The notes beneath the pieces were generated by a model. It saw only the letters and a program-made list of their open reading frames with translations. It was not told the DNA's origin and made no database searches. A DNA stretch of 23,863 nucleotides. Source: Nemertoderma westbladi. Taxonomy: Eukaryota > Xenacoelomorpha > Nemertodermatida > Nemertodermatidae. Shown here piece after piece: positions 8,980 through 17,694 of the stretch. The DNA lies in contig JAUCBJ010002070.1 in assembly GCA_032718475.1 (NCBI GenBank), forward strand, positions 1-23,863, in the 5' to 3' direction. The translations under genes and the position numbers were made by a program. Numbering within the stretch: the stretch's first letter is position 1; each line of letters starts with the position of its first letter.

Positions 8980-9901
8980 ATTAGCACCATTACTATTTGT
9001 AATTGTGCTGGATTATGCAATGAGGACGGCCACAAAGGGTGAAGACCTGGGATTCACACATCAAGAACGCAGAAGTAGTAGATATCCGGCAACTACAGTC
9101 ACAGACACCGACTTTGCGGATGACATCGCCCTGCTCTCTAATACCCTAGCAGATGCAGAGCTTCTACTAAATAAAGTGGAGAGGGCTGCTAAGGAGGTTG
9201 GATTGCATATAAATGCTACAAAGACCGAATTCATGACCTTTAATGTTGATGGAAACTTGACAACCATTGATAATAATCAACTAAGGAAGGTCGATGACTT
9301 CCAGTACCTTGGATCATAGATAGAGAGTAGCGAAAAGGACATAGAAGTTAGGAAAGCAAAGGCTTGGGTAGCTCTATCAAAAATGGATACCATCTGGAAA
9401 TCAGATCTCTCCAGGCACCTGAAGACTAAGTTATTTCGAGCCACAGTGGAAAGTGTATTTTTATATGGGGGTGAGACCTGGACACTGACTAAATCACTTG
9501 AACAACGAATTGATGGTTGCTACACAAGACTACTAAGGGCAGCCCTAAACATCAGCTGGAGACAACACACTGACACATGACAAACGCCGAGCTTTATGGT
9601 ACAATACCACCTGTATCAACCACCCTCCGTGAACGCAGATTAAGATTCAGTGGGCACTGCTGGCGAAGTAAAGACGAGGTCATACCAGATCTACTTTTCT
9701 GGCAACCAACTCATGGAAAGCGTAGTCGTGGACGACTGGCCATAACATATATAGGGCCTAGGCCTAGATCAACTTGAAAGGGATACCGGTACTGAACTTA
9801 GGAGAAACGAAATTGCGACAACTATGGAGAATCGGGAAGCCTGGAAGGATCTCATTTCCACTGTCCGAGTTTGCTCGACCTAGTAGTAGTAGTAATAATG
9901 A
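8980..9901 (+). pseudogene. LINE RT, C-terminal half, and 3' tail
   Basis: Immediately after the MITE the RT continues as APLLFVIVLDYAMR. Motif C, FADD (9113-9124, in TDFADDIALLS), holds the catalytic Asp pair. GLHINATKTEFM and KVDDFQYLGS follow, then a TAG stop (9317-9319) probably derived from a Trp codon. The downstream region includes MDTIWKSDLSRHLKTKLFRA, LRAALNISWRQH, a frameshift near 9575, RLRFSGHCWRSKDEV and ATTMENREAWKDLISTVRVC. The sequence ends in (TAG)4(TAA)2TGA at 9881-9901, which is also the element end. Confidence 0.88.
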
Positions 9902-10647
9902 GTTGTTTGAAAGGTTTTTCAATTGTTCACACCAATATAGCCTAAAACCACGATTCAGCAGATTTCCCGTGCTTGCTACACTCAGATTTAATTCATAATC
10001 ACATCTATCATGTCTTTAAGTAAAAAACAATCGGTTGACCTACCAAAAATATTAAAATTTTTTGCTCGCAGCGCTCGCAATTTAATCATATCTGTATTTA
10101 AAAAAAGTCGGTTGACCTACTACAGTACTATCCGAATATTACCCCTACTGTATTTAGGCCTACTACATTTCTGCAAAATTGTCTCGCTCATTGCGCTCGC
10201 ATTTTCATGTTAAAATACTGTAGGCAGTAGGAGTGGTCTAGGTCAGGTCAGTAGCGCTACACCTAATGTAATTCCAGTAATGGATTCCAGGATTCCAACT
10301 TGTATTTCCAAACCTACTTCAGTAATTAATAAAATAGTATCATTGGAACCTGTTTGAAATTGAAATTCTACTTAAATCATGCGCTTGTACAAAAGGCTAA
10401 ATTTAGTAGGCCTATACCGGTACTCATATGACTGTATGAAATAGTTATTGTAAATAATATATTTAATAATTTGAACTAAAAAACATGAATTTATACTTCT
10501 AGCAGTAATAATTATGAAAATTTTGAATTGAAATACAGAAAAATACAGAAAAACAACAAAAGCATTCGTCGGTAAAAATTCAACAAATTTTTTGCCGGAT
10601 CCAAATCGGAGCCGAGCCGAAAGTACTGTACTCGTCGGGTCCGACGA
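9902..10647. other. Unassigned spacer with short repeats
   Basis: No gene recognised. GTCGGTTGACCTAC-type words occur at 10029-10043 and 10106-10120, each after a poly-A run. Two TTGCTCGCAGCGCTCGC-like motifs lie at 10061-10078 and 10182-10200. Short duplications of GGATTCCA occur at 10280-10295. Confidence 0.4.
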
Positions 10648-10797
10648 ATTTGTACAAAAAAGTACAAAAAAATACAAAATAGTACAATATAGTACAAAAG
10701 AATACAAAAGAGTACAATAAAGTGCAAAAATAGTACAAAAGAGTGCAAAAATAGTACAAAAGAGTACAAACGAGTGAGAAACGCTTGCAAAACGTGT
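10648..10797. repeat. AGTACAAAAG tandem array, left arm of inverted pair
   Basis: About ten imperfect copies of a 10-14-bp unit (AGTACAAAAGA, AGTGCAAAAAT) end in GAGTGAGAAACGCTTGCAAA. The last 68 bp (10730-10797) reappear inverted at 12297-12364 with only two differences. The array makes long open frames on the - strand (Phe/Leu/Tyr-rich), which are artefacts of the repeat. Confidence 0.85.
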
Positions 10798-11328
10798 CAA
10801 GTGTAGTTCAAATCGTTTAGAGGGGCGCACATGATATGCAAAATAAAACAAAGCGTTGTCTGATTGTGGGGCGAGCCATGCATTGAGCGGTGGCTGATCT
10901 AGCTGTCTAACAGTCAGAGAGTAGGCCCCTATTACAATACAATCTTATGAGTTTTAATGCACCCCTTTGTGTTCAAAAAACACAAAAAACGGTCCCAAGC
11001 CCGCAAAATTGCAGTGGGAGAACTCAATAAAGTTGCAGATAGAGGCGTACATACAGACATACATAGCCTACATAATGTACAGTAGCATACAGTCTATCCT
11101 TCAGTATATGGGCTACTTTAAGACTATGACCTATATTTTGAGTCTCAGTTATAGGAGTTTTATCTACCCACTGCATAGCATAGTATTGCATTATGGCATT
11201 ATACTGTATTATACGAACTGTAGCCTATTTCTACTTGTAAGCCAGTCAAAATCTACATGAATCAAAGTTCTGTCAATAATTTCATAATGAACACAGAACC
11301 AAGGCCGCTAGTGATTGACACTGTAGCG
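10798..11328. other. Unassigned spacer
   Basis: No gene seen. The sequence is rich in ACATACATAGCCTAC-type words and in TACTGTA. It ends at the 8-bp TSD of the next element. Confidence 0.35.
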
Positions 11329-11350
11329 CCAGACTGGAATCCATACACTT

Positions 11351-11372
11351 TGCGCCGGATTAATCCGGCGCA
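11351..11372. repeat. Perfect 22-bp palindrome
   Basis: TGCGCCGGAT followed by TAATCCGGCGCA is its own reverse complement over 22 bp. It lies just inside the left end of the 855-bp element and could be a dimeric protein site or part of the terminal structure. Confidence 0.8.
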
Positions 11373-11779
11373 CTTTGCAATAAAATCGCGCCAATGTGGC
11401 GCGTGGCGCGCTCGAAAATCGTAAAGCGCGCCGACTTTGGCACGTGGCGCGCTTGAAAATCGTAAAGCGCGCCGGCTTTCAGCTTTGGCGCGTGGCGCTC
11501 CCAAAAATAAAAACCGGCGCCGATTTGTTAGTTTACAGGTTTAACAATTATGGATAATGGATAAGTGCCTTAAAAATAGCATTAGCTGTTTAAAAATTTC
11601 GGCTCGCTTCGCTCGCCTTTCTTTTTCTGTTGTATGGTTCAGTGGCTAGGCTACTGTTGTATACAGATATAGGGCAGCAGGGACTGGTACAGCAGTACTG
11701 ACTGATATTGACAGATTGGTTACACTCCCTCAAAATTGAATTTGCATTGGCGTGGCGCTCTTCAAAATTGTTAGTTATA

Positions 11780-12003
11780 GTTCATATCCGTACCGACCTG
11801 ACCGATATGATATGATATAAGTATGAAATACCCTATGTTATTGAGATAATGTTTATTGTTTTGGTCTGTTGGTTAGAAAAGCACACCACTGTAACCTGCT
11901 CCTTTCCGTTAATTAAGTAATGGAGATTAGTTTATTGTTTTGGTTAGAAAACAGAAAACACCACCACTGTAACACCATCGGTCAGGTCGGTACGCATATG
12001 AAC
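11780..12003. repeat. Inverted repeat with internal direct repeat
   Basis: The arms 11780-11806 and 11977-12003 are reverse complements with one mismatch in 27 bp (core TACCGACCTGACCGAT). Between them GTTTATTGTTTTGGT...TTAGAAAA...CACCACTGTAAC occurs twice in direct orientation (about 11849-11895 and 11931-11974). The 224-bp unit may itself be a small insertion or a hairpin-forming core. Confidence 0.7.
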
Positions 12004-12296
12004 GATAACCAAATTGTTTCAATGTGTGGCGCGCTTAAAAATTTAGTTTCTTCGAAATTGCATCGGCGTGCTTAAAAATTTAGTTGGCGCGGGGTTTTTC
12101 TTCGAAATGGCATCGGCGCGCGGTGCGCATAAAAATTGGTCGGCGCGCTATCCGGTGCACTTTTTGGATGGATTCCATACAGGCTGTAGCGGCGCATATT
12201 TCAGTCCCGTTGCATTTGCTTACAATTAATTATATTTATATACAAGTGTAGTGTAGTGTAGACTACACTGGTATACACGTTTTGTATGCTTGGTAT

Positions 12297-12364
12297 ACAC
12301 GTTTTGTATGCGTTTCTCACTCGTTTGTACTCTTTTGTACTATTTTTGCACTCTTTTGTACTAT
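12297..12364. repeat. Right arm of the AGTACAAAAG inverted pair
   Basis: Reads ACACGTTTTGTATGCGTTTC then CTCACTCGTTTGTACTCTTTT. It is the reverse complement of 10730-10797 with two differences. Just upstream TGGTATACACGTTTTGTATGC is tandemly repeated (about 12270-12310). The arms are about 1.5 kb apart and enclose the 855-bp element. No flanking TSD was found. Confidence 0.85.
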
Positions 12365-13023
12365 ACCTCGGTTCACAAAAAAAAACTGATTTGATGTTTT
12401 TCAAAAAAATTCCAAACAATATTAAATCAATTACAAATTTTTATTATCATGAACATAGATACATATACCTCACATGTCTACATGCCAAGTTTAGTTCACC
12501 TCCTCTAAATAGGCCTACCTCTAGAATTATGACGTCATCGATTCCATTTTTATTTTGTGAACAAAAAAAAACAAAAAAAAAACATGTGTTCACAAATAAA
12601 AATCTGAAGTTGTATATTAATCTTTTTAAGGCAATTGTTCCTAAATAGTATATCGTCAATGCATTTATTTCACCATGAATGTATTTCAAATAGGTTAGAC
12701 ATGCAGTAAATAATAAAACTTACACACTTTCTAAAAAAGTCCATACCAGAAAAATGTAATGCTGAACACGAAGCCCTAAACCGGTATATCAAATTTAACA
12801 ATCACAAATATATTGTAATAGTAATACCGGTATGCATATTATATTATGTAGAAATGAAACATTTCAGTTCAACTACGGGTACAGTAACAATGAAAATGCA
12901 AATGTATGCACAGAATATTATAATAAATCAATATATACTACAGTGTAGACCTAAACTAATTAAGGCACTACATATAAAATGACGAGACATTCTTTAAAAG
13001 TTTCCGCTTTCCTATTATTAATT
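12365..13023. other. AT-rich stretch 3' of the transposase gene
   Basis: Non-coding as far as I can see. It carries a small hairpin, TTTGTGAACA (12554-12563) with TGTTCACAAA (12587-12596) around a poly-A loop, and a related GTTCACAAAAAAAAA at 12371-12385. It probably includes the 3' UTR and perhaps the right terminus of the pogo-type element, but I could not find matching TIRs. Confidence 0.4.
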
Positions 13024-15290
13024 TCAGTTTAGTTTTTCTTTAAATATTTTCTGCTTTTCAGATATTATGTGCAGTTCATGCTGTTCAAACTTGTAGCCTT
13101 TCTTTCCAGTTGGAATGCCCTCCATTGGCCCATAGAGAATAAATTTGGTTTCGACAACCTCTACATCATCTTTCCGTGGTTCATATGTCTGGTTACCTAT
13201 ATACTTATAGAACTGTAGCTCAACCTGATTTGCAGGTTCTCCCTTTTCTATCCCAAAAGCCTTAAGCAACCTTCCAATATAAAAGTTTGCGTCAAAGTAT
13301 ACTGTATAGTGCTTTCCAATTTCAAAATCATGGATATTCAATGGTGTTGAGGTAGAGGCTTCACTGGGTGAACTTTCGGTGACTAACATTTTGACTGAGA
13401 TCTTTTTATCTTTCTTCGTTTGCTGCGCTTTCTTCTTGATTAATTTACTTGCCGCTAACTTGGCCTTCTTTTGTTGCTGGGCATTCTTCTTTAATAATTT
13501 GTTCTTCTGAATTTCTAAGAATTCATTTGTGCTGATCATCTCAGCAAGTTTCCTTTTCCGTGGTTCCTTCTCACCAAACTGACGAATAATGACTCGTTCT
13601 TGAAATTCGCCTTCACGCTCTTCAGGGGTCTTCTGTAGTAATGATGTTGGAATGTTTTGAGAGGTTGAAGGTGTCGACATGATATTTGTCTTGCTAGGAA
13701 TCCAAGTCGGTATCCATTGGAGAACCCACTGAGCTTCGAAATCATTCCCTGGTTTTGGATATGATGGAACTGCATCATGGTCTGGCTTCTGGGGGATTGG
13801 GACTGAAACAAAATTTGGAGAGCTGGCTTGATAAGAACAAATATTGAGATTGCGGACAGCTGTTGATTCACATGTAGGTTTGGCAGATAGCTTCAGGGGA
13901 GAATGCTTGGGTTTACGTGGGCTAGAGCAGCGAACAAAGGCTGCATACTGATCATCTGACATGGCAATCTTGCCATCAGATACCCAGATATTATACCTCT
14001 TCAACAGGAAAGGGTCGAAGCGAATGAGTGGATATTTGGATCTGTCGGTAGGAATGATTCCACAGCTCTTGAATCCCTCAGTTACGATGGATGTAGTGAA
14101 CTTGTCAGTCCACAGCTCACCTATGAACAAGCAGAACTGGTGCCGTGTAAGTTGTGTAAATCGAGGATTATTTGCATTCTTCTCTCTGATCATATTACGC
14201 CAGCTGGCTTTTAAACTGGCAAATGGGACAACATCTAAAGGCTGTAGGACATCCATGGTGTGGGGAGGCAGTTTAAGCAGGTGGACCTTTTCTGATATAG
14301 CTAGTTCTATAACTAATAGACTTAGATGAGCTAACAGACCATCCATGAGAATCAGTAATGGTTTGTGCTTAACTGACCGAACAAAATCCTGGAAGCACTC
14401 ATCAAAAACCTCAGAGGTCATCCACCCCTTTTGAGATACATGAACTTTCATACCTTCAATACAACCATTCAGTGTATCAGGAGGAGGTTTATGCGCCAAG
14501 CGAAATATGACCTGTGGAGGATGAACAATACCATTAGCAGAACAGATTGCCAATAAACTAGTGTTGGTGCGACCTTCTCCTACAGCTCTGTGGTGTGTCT
14601 TTTCACCAACAGATCCAATCACTAGGCCAGGTTTAGGGTCATATGGAAAGTTCGTTTCATCTAGATTATATATATGGTCCTTGATGTTAACAACTCCCTG
14701 TGTCTTCAACCAGTCACATTCTACAGACAACTTGTCATAAAAATCATACACAATAAATGGATTACGTTTAGCCTCTTCTCTAGCCACTGAAAGAGAACGA
14801 AGCTTTCTAGTACTCAGATTATACCGCTTACAAAATTGTAGAAGATAAACCTTTGTTGGTTCTTTGTTAATCCATTGTGCAATTTCGTGGCTCTTGGCAA
14901 ACTCGATGAATACCTTTCCTAAATCAGGTAGAGTTAATCCAAAGGATGCTCTCGACATTGCACGAACAACAATGGCGATTCTTTCTTCCTCACAACTTTC
15001 AAGAGCCTTCTTTCTCCCCCGCTGTTTCAACCCGTCTCTACCACTAGCTATACGTTTTCGAACTTGAAGTCGACTCCACAATGCGTATTTGCTCATATGG
15101 TGAGCTGCCGCAACATCTTTAAGACTTCCTTTCTTATTATCATATTCTGCAATTGCAGCTTCTTATTATCATATTCTGCAATTGCAGCTTCCATCATAGT
15201 CTCTGTCCACTTTTGATTGGAATTTCGTTTGTAATATCTATATGGTACAACATCTGAGTTTCTTGGTTTGGTAGTTTTACTTTTATCACC
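13024..15290 (-). CDS. Pogo/Tigger-type DDE transposase, frameshifted near N-terminus
   Basis: A cut-and-paste transposase of the pogo branch of Tc1/mariner, related to Tigger and jerky/CENP-B proteins. The 690-codon uninterrupted part starts at MSKYALWSRL (15096). Upstream, another frame encodes KRNSNQKWTETMMEAAIAEY, the start of a Psq-type DNA-binding helix-turn-helix. A 29-bp tandem duplication (15131-15188) throws the two out of frame; without it the frame is continuous (...DNKKGSLKDVAAAHHMSKYA). Then follow a CENP-B-like second HTH (residues about 30-105: GRKKALESCEEE, SFGLTLPDLG) and the DDE_1 catalytic core, with Asp at YNLDETNF (146), LILMDGLLAHLS (252) and MDVLQPLDVV (288). The second motif lacks the usual His of DGHxSH. 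A Lys-rich linker lies at about 510-580, and a C-terminal domain at about 595-690 (HYTVYFDANFYIGRLLKAFG) resembles small chromatin-type beta domains seen at the C-termini of related proteins. No ATG precedes the N-terminal part: a good splice acceptor (TTCTAAC...CACAG/GG at 15290) suggests a missing first exon. A domesticated gene is an alternative. Confidence 0.85.
15131..15188. repeat. 29-bp tandem duplication in the transposase HTH
   Basis: TTCTTATTATCATATTCTGC plus AATTGCAGC occurs twice head to tail (15131-15159 and 15160-15188) with no differences. Since 29 is not a multiple of three, the reading frame shifts and a stop appears at once. Identity of the copies means the event is recent, or is an assembly or read artefact. 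Confidence 0.95.
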
Positions 15291-15320
15291 CTGTGACAAT
15301 GGTATATATATGTTAGAACA
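15291..15320 (-). promoter_or_regulatory. Predicted splice acceptor of the transposase gene
   Basis: On the - strand, GTTCTAAC (a good branch-point word) is followed about 20 nt later by CATTGTCACAG and then GG at 15290. The transposase frame is open through this region but contains no ATG back to a TAA near 15345, so an upstream exon carrying the start codon is needed. I could not identify that exon. Confidence 0.4.
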
Positions 15321-15867
15321 ACAAAGTCTATATGACCATGACCATTTATATTAGCTGCTATTGAAGCCTTTGCTATATATGCCATATGCCCCACTACAGC
15401 ACTAGACCTATATAATGAAAGGCCCTATCTGTTAGTAGCATAGCCTAAATGTAGCAGTGTAGTGTAAGCTACATTGACACTGACACAAAACCACAGAGCT
15501 GCCACGGCAAAGTATATCTTTTAACCAGGCTTAACAGTAAAAGTACAATCCAGACTAAGTTAACCTTTTAGAGCTCTACCAGTCATAGTTCTGTAGGCTA
15601 TATTCCTGCAAAATATGTAATGTTTTTCAAAATGAACATAAATCGTTTTAGTTTTATTAAAATAAATGTCAAAAAAAATATAAAATAAAATGAAAAGTTT
15701 TATTCTTTTATAATTAATTCAATCATCATTGTAACATAAGAGCAACCTATAGACTACCGGTACCACTACCAGTAGCGTTGTACTCAGTACTGTCATAACA
15801 GTACTGATACTTCAGTACTGATACTTCAGCACTGACACGGAAGTCTGAAGATGAACAGTATAGTGGG
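15321..15867. other. Unassigned spacer between transposase gene and hAT nest
   Basis: No gene recognised. It should contain the transposase promoter and first exon if they survive. A 16-bp unit CAGTACTGATACTT(C/-) is repeated about three times at 15798-15838. The segment ends at the TSD ATAGTGGG (15860-15867). Confidence 0.35.
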
Positions 15868-16888
15868 TAGGGCTCGATCGGAGCTCCGGCCTCCGGCTCC
15901 GGCTCCGGCCATTTTGGCACCTCCGGCTCCTGCTCCGGCTCCGGTAAAAATATTGCCGGAGTAAATTTTTTAATAAAGTATTATATTTCGTGCATATTCT
16001 AATCTGAACAATTATTTACACTATCAGATAGGGCTCGATCGGAGCTCCGGCCTCCGGCTCCGGCCATTTTGGCACCTCCGGCTCCTGCTCCGGCTCCGGT
16101 AAAAATATTGCCGGAGTTAATTTTTTAATAAAGTATTATATTTCGTGCATATTCTAATCTGAACAATTATTTGCACTATAAGTACAGAAGTAGGTACTGT
16201 AGTACAGCTTCAATATCAAGCATAATACTGCAGTATTTACTTAAAGTCAATGACTTACTGACTGTTGACTGTACTGCAGTACTGGTAGGCCTACTGGTGA
16301 CTGGCCAGCTGGCTGACAGGCTGACTAGCAGACTATTACAGATAGGCCCTACTGTAAAAAATTGTAAATGCTATGATTGTACACTGTCTGACTGTACCAC
16401 TGCAGTCATGCCAGCATACTGTACTGCAGTACTGGTACTAGGGTTTTTAAAAAACATCATTTTAAAAATCTGTGATGTTTTAATTGTTTTTTTTGTTTTA
16501 TAAAATGTTTTTTTTGTTTTAAATGTTTTTTTTGTTTTTTTTTCTAAACAAGGTATTTTTCCGATAAAAAATATATTTTGAGTTGCTCTAGAGGCTAGGC
16601 CTAGTACTTTTCTATCTTTAAAGTTAACATAGGTACATACAGGCCTACTATGTGACAAAGCCAGACCACATAACTTCTTCAAATACAGTCCGACAGTGCA
16701 AACAGCCTACCTATATCAGCCTATAATACTGTCTGACTGTTAAAAGATATAATAGCCTACTGTCACAACTGTAATACCAGAATAATGCTTAGGCCTATAT
16801 GGCATTTGAATGTAGTATTGTCTACCTGTCCACTGTCTGTCTGTACTGTGTAGGTTAGGTAGTCCTGCCATGTACAGCTGTTCTGGTT

Positions 16889-17080
16889 GTGGTAACGGTA
16901 CCGGTACCTGAAATAGACAGGCCTAGCATAGAACTAAATATGAAGCAGAGTGAACAGCGAGGTCGGAAGAGCTCGATAGGACATCGATTTTTCGATTCGA
17001 CGATATCAGACCGGAAGAACGTATGTATCTTCTGCAGATGGAAGACTACGTCTGGTACATCACGCCAGACAGCCAGATAG
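16889..17080 (+). pseudogene. Possible BED zinc-finger remnant in element B
   Basis: The 63-codon open frame contains RKSSIGHRFFD (residues 26-36), then NVCIFC with two Cys three apart (46 and 49), then KTTSGTS (52-58). BED fingers of hAT transposases have the order (S)S-x-W-x-x-F, C-x-x-C, T-S-x-L, H. Here the Trp would be Gly, and the His residues are missing as the frame stops at 17081. The likeness is partial, but finding it inside an element with hAT ends and an 8-bp TSD makes it more credible. The opposite strand is also open and could be the true reading. Confidence 0.3.
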
Positions 17081-17184
17081 ACCATATCCTCTTCCGCTGT
17101 ACAACAGCGTCGCATTCTGCCAAATCCAACCTAAGAAGGTAGCGCAACATTGCATCCGAGCCACGTGTCGAACCGGTGTTAACT

Positions 17185-17545
17185 GGTTTACCAGTTAACT
17201 GGTTTTTGTGAACTATAGTACTTTTTTTTATGCTGGTTTTTGTTAACTATACCGGTAATACTTTTTTATGCTCAAATGTGTTGTGCTGGTTTTTTGTGAA
17301 CTTAATACTTTTTTATCCTCAAACTTTTTGTGCTGGCTGTTTGTGAACTATAATACTTTTTTATGCAGTATTTTTTGTGAACTATAGTACTTTTTTTATG
17401 CTGGTTTTTTGTGAACTATTATACTTTTTTGTACTCAAATTTTTTTTGTGATGATTCATTGTAAGCTATAGTACATTTTGTGAACTATATAGTAGGCTAC
17501 TTTTTGTGCTGTTTTTTGTCAACTATAGTACTTTTTGTGTTTAAA
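17185..17545. repeat. TTTTTGTGAACTATAGTACT minisatellite
   Basis: Roughly nine imperfect copies of a 35-45-bp unit built from TTTTTGTGAACTATA(G)TACTTTTTT, often followed by ATGCTGG or a CTCAAA word. Copies differ by point changes and indels. It lies wholly inside element B. Confidence 0.8.
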
Positions 17546-17694
17546 CTGCTGATAAGGTTAAAAAAATAAAAAAAACAAAAAAAACAAAAAAAACAGTGTT
17601 TTTTAAAAATTAATAAAAAACAAAAAAAACATTGTTTTAAAACATTTGTTTTAAAACATGGTGATGTTTTTTAAAAACCCTAACTGGTACACGT

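Larger units (their letters stand above)
6637..9901 (+). mobile_element. 5'-truncated APE-type LINE (RTE/RTEX-like), interrupted
   Basis: A non-LTR retrotransposon in sense orientation. Coding homology starts inside the endonuclease domain (about 6637), passes through a linker and the RT, and ends with the C-terminal region. The coding region finishes at ...RVCST followed by seven in-frame stops in a TAGTAGTAGTAGTAATAATGA tail (9881-9901). Ending in a short trinucleotide tail with almost no 3' UTR is typical of RTE-like LINEs. The copy is dead: 5' truncation, stops at 6896-6898, 7407-7409 and 9317-9319, frameshifts near 7020-7095, 7362 and 9575, and an 849-bp MITE inside the RT. No flanking TSD was identified. 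The clade is inferred from the LPKKGDL, DFKKAFDS and FADD motif style; RTEX- or Proto2-like elements remain possible. Confidence 0.85.
11329..12183. mobile_element. 855-bp element with GCGC-rich ends and 8-bp TSD
   Basis: CTGTAGCG flanks the element on both sides (11321-11328 and 12184-12191). The ends are imperfect inverted repeats: CCAGACTGGAATCCAT at the left and, reverse-complemented, CCTGTATGGAATCCAT at the right, followed by loosely matching CACTTT...GCGCCGGAT words. Both subterminal regions are full of GTGGCGCGC(T)TNAAAATNG words: two 50-bp tandem copies at about 11402-11500 and single ones near 11753, 12027, 12066 and 12110. No coding content. An 8-bp TSD suggests hAT or a similar superfamily, but the TIR start (CC) is not the usual one. 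Confidence 0.68.
16439..17682. mobile_element. hAT-type element B, nested
   Basis: Ends are TAGGGTTTTTAAAAAACATC at the left and its reverse complement at the right; the match extends one base further, to 21 bp. TSD ACTGGTAC lies at 16431-16438 and 17683-17690. Both subterminal regions are full of TTTTTTTGTTTTAAA or its complement (16465-16535 and 17560-17655), which would pair over a long distance. The interior has a possible zinc-finger remnant (16964-17080) and a TTTTTGTGAACTATAGTACT minisatellite (about 17185-17545). At 1244 bp it is longer than A and may be a deletion derivative of an autonomous hAT element. Confidence 0.9.

Noticed and set aside
9902-10213. Small + strand frames after the LINE
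   Set aside because: They begin in the LINE 3' end or in spacer repeats and have no coding features.
10372-10851. 159- and 92-codon open frames on the - strand, Phe/Leu/Tyr-rich
   Set aside because: They are read through the AGTACAAAAG tandem array. The repeated FVLFCTIFALFCTIF pattern is a translation of the repeat, not a membrane protein.
13961-14329. 122-codon + strand frame opposite the transposase
   Set aside because: Shadow of the 690-codon - strand coding region.
12365-15867. Terminal inverted repeats of the pogo-type element
   Set aside because: I compared both flanks by eye (for example TACCTCGGTTCAC at 12364 and the stretches around 15420-15480) and found no convincing inverted match, so no element boundaries are claimed.
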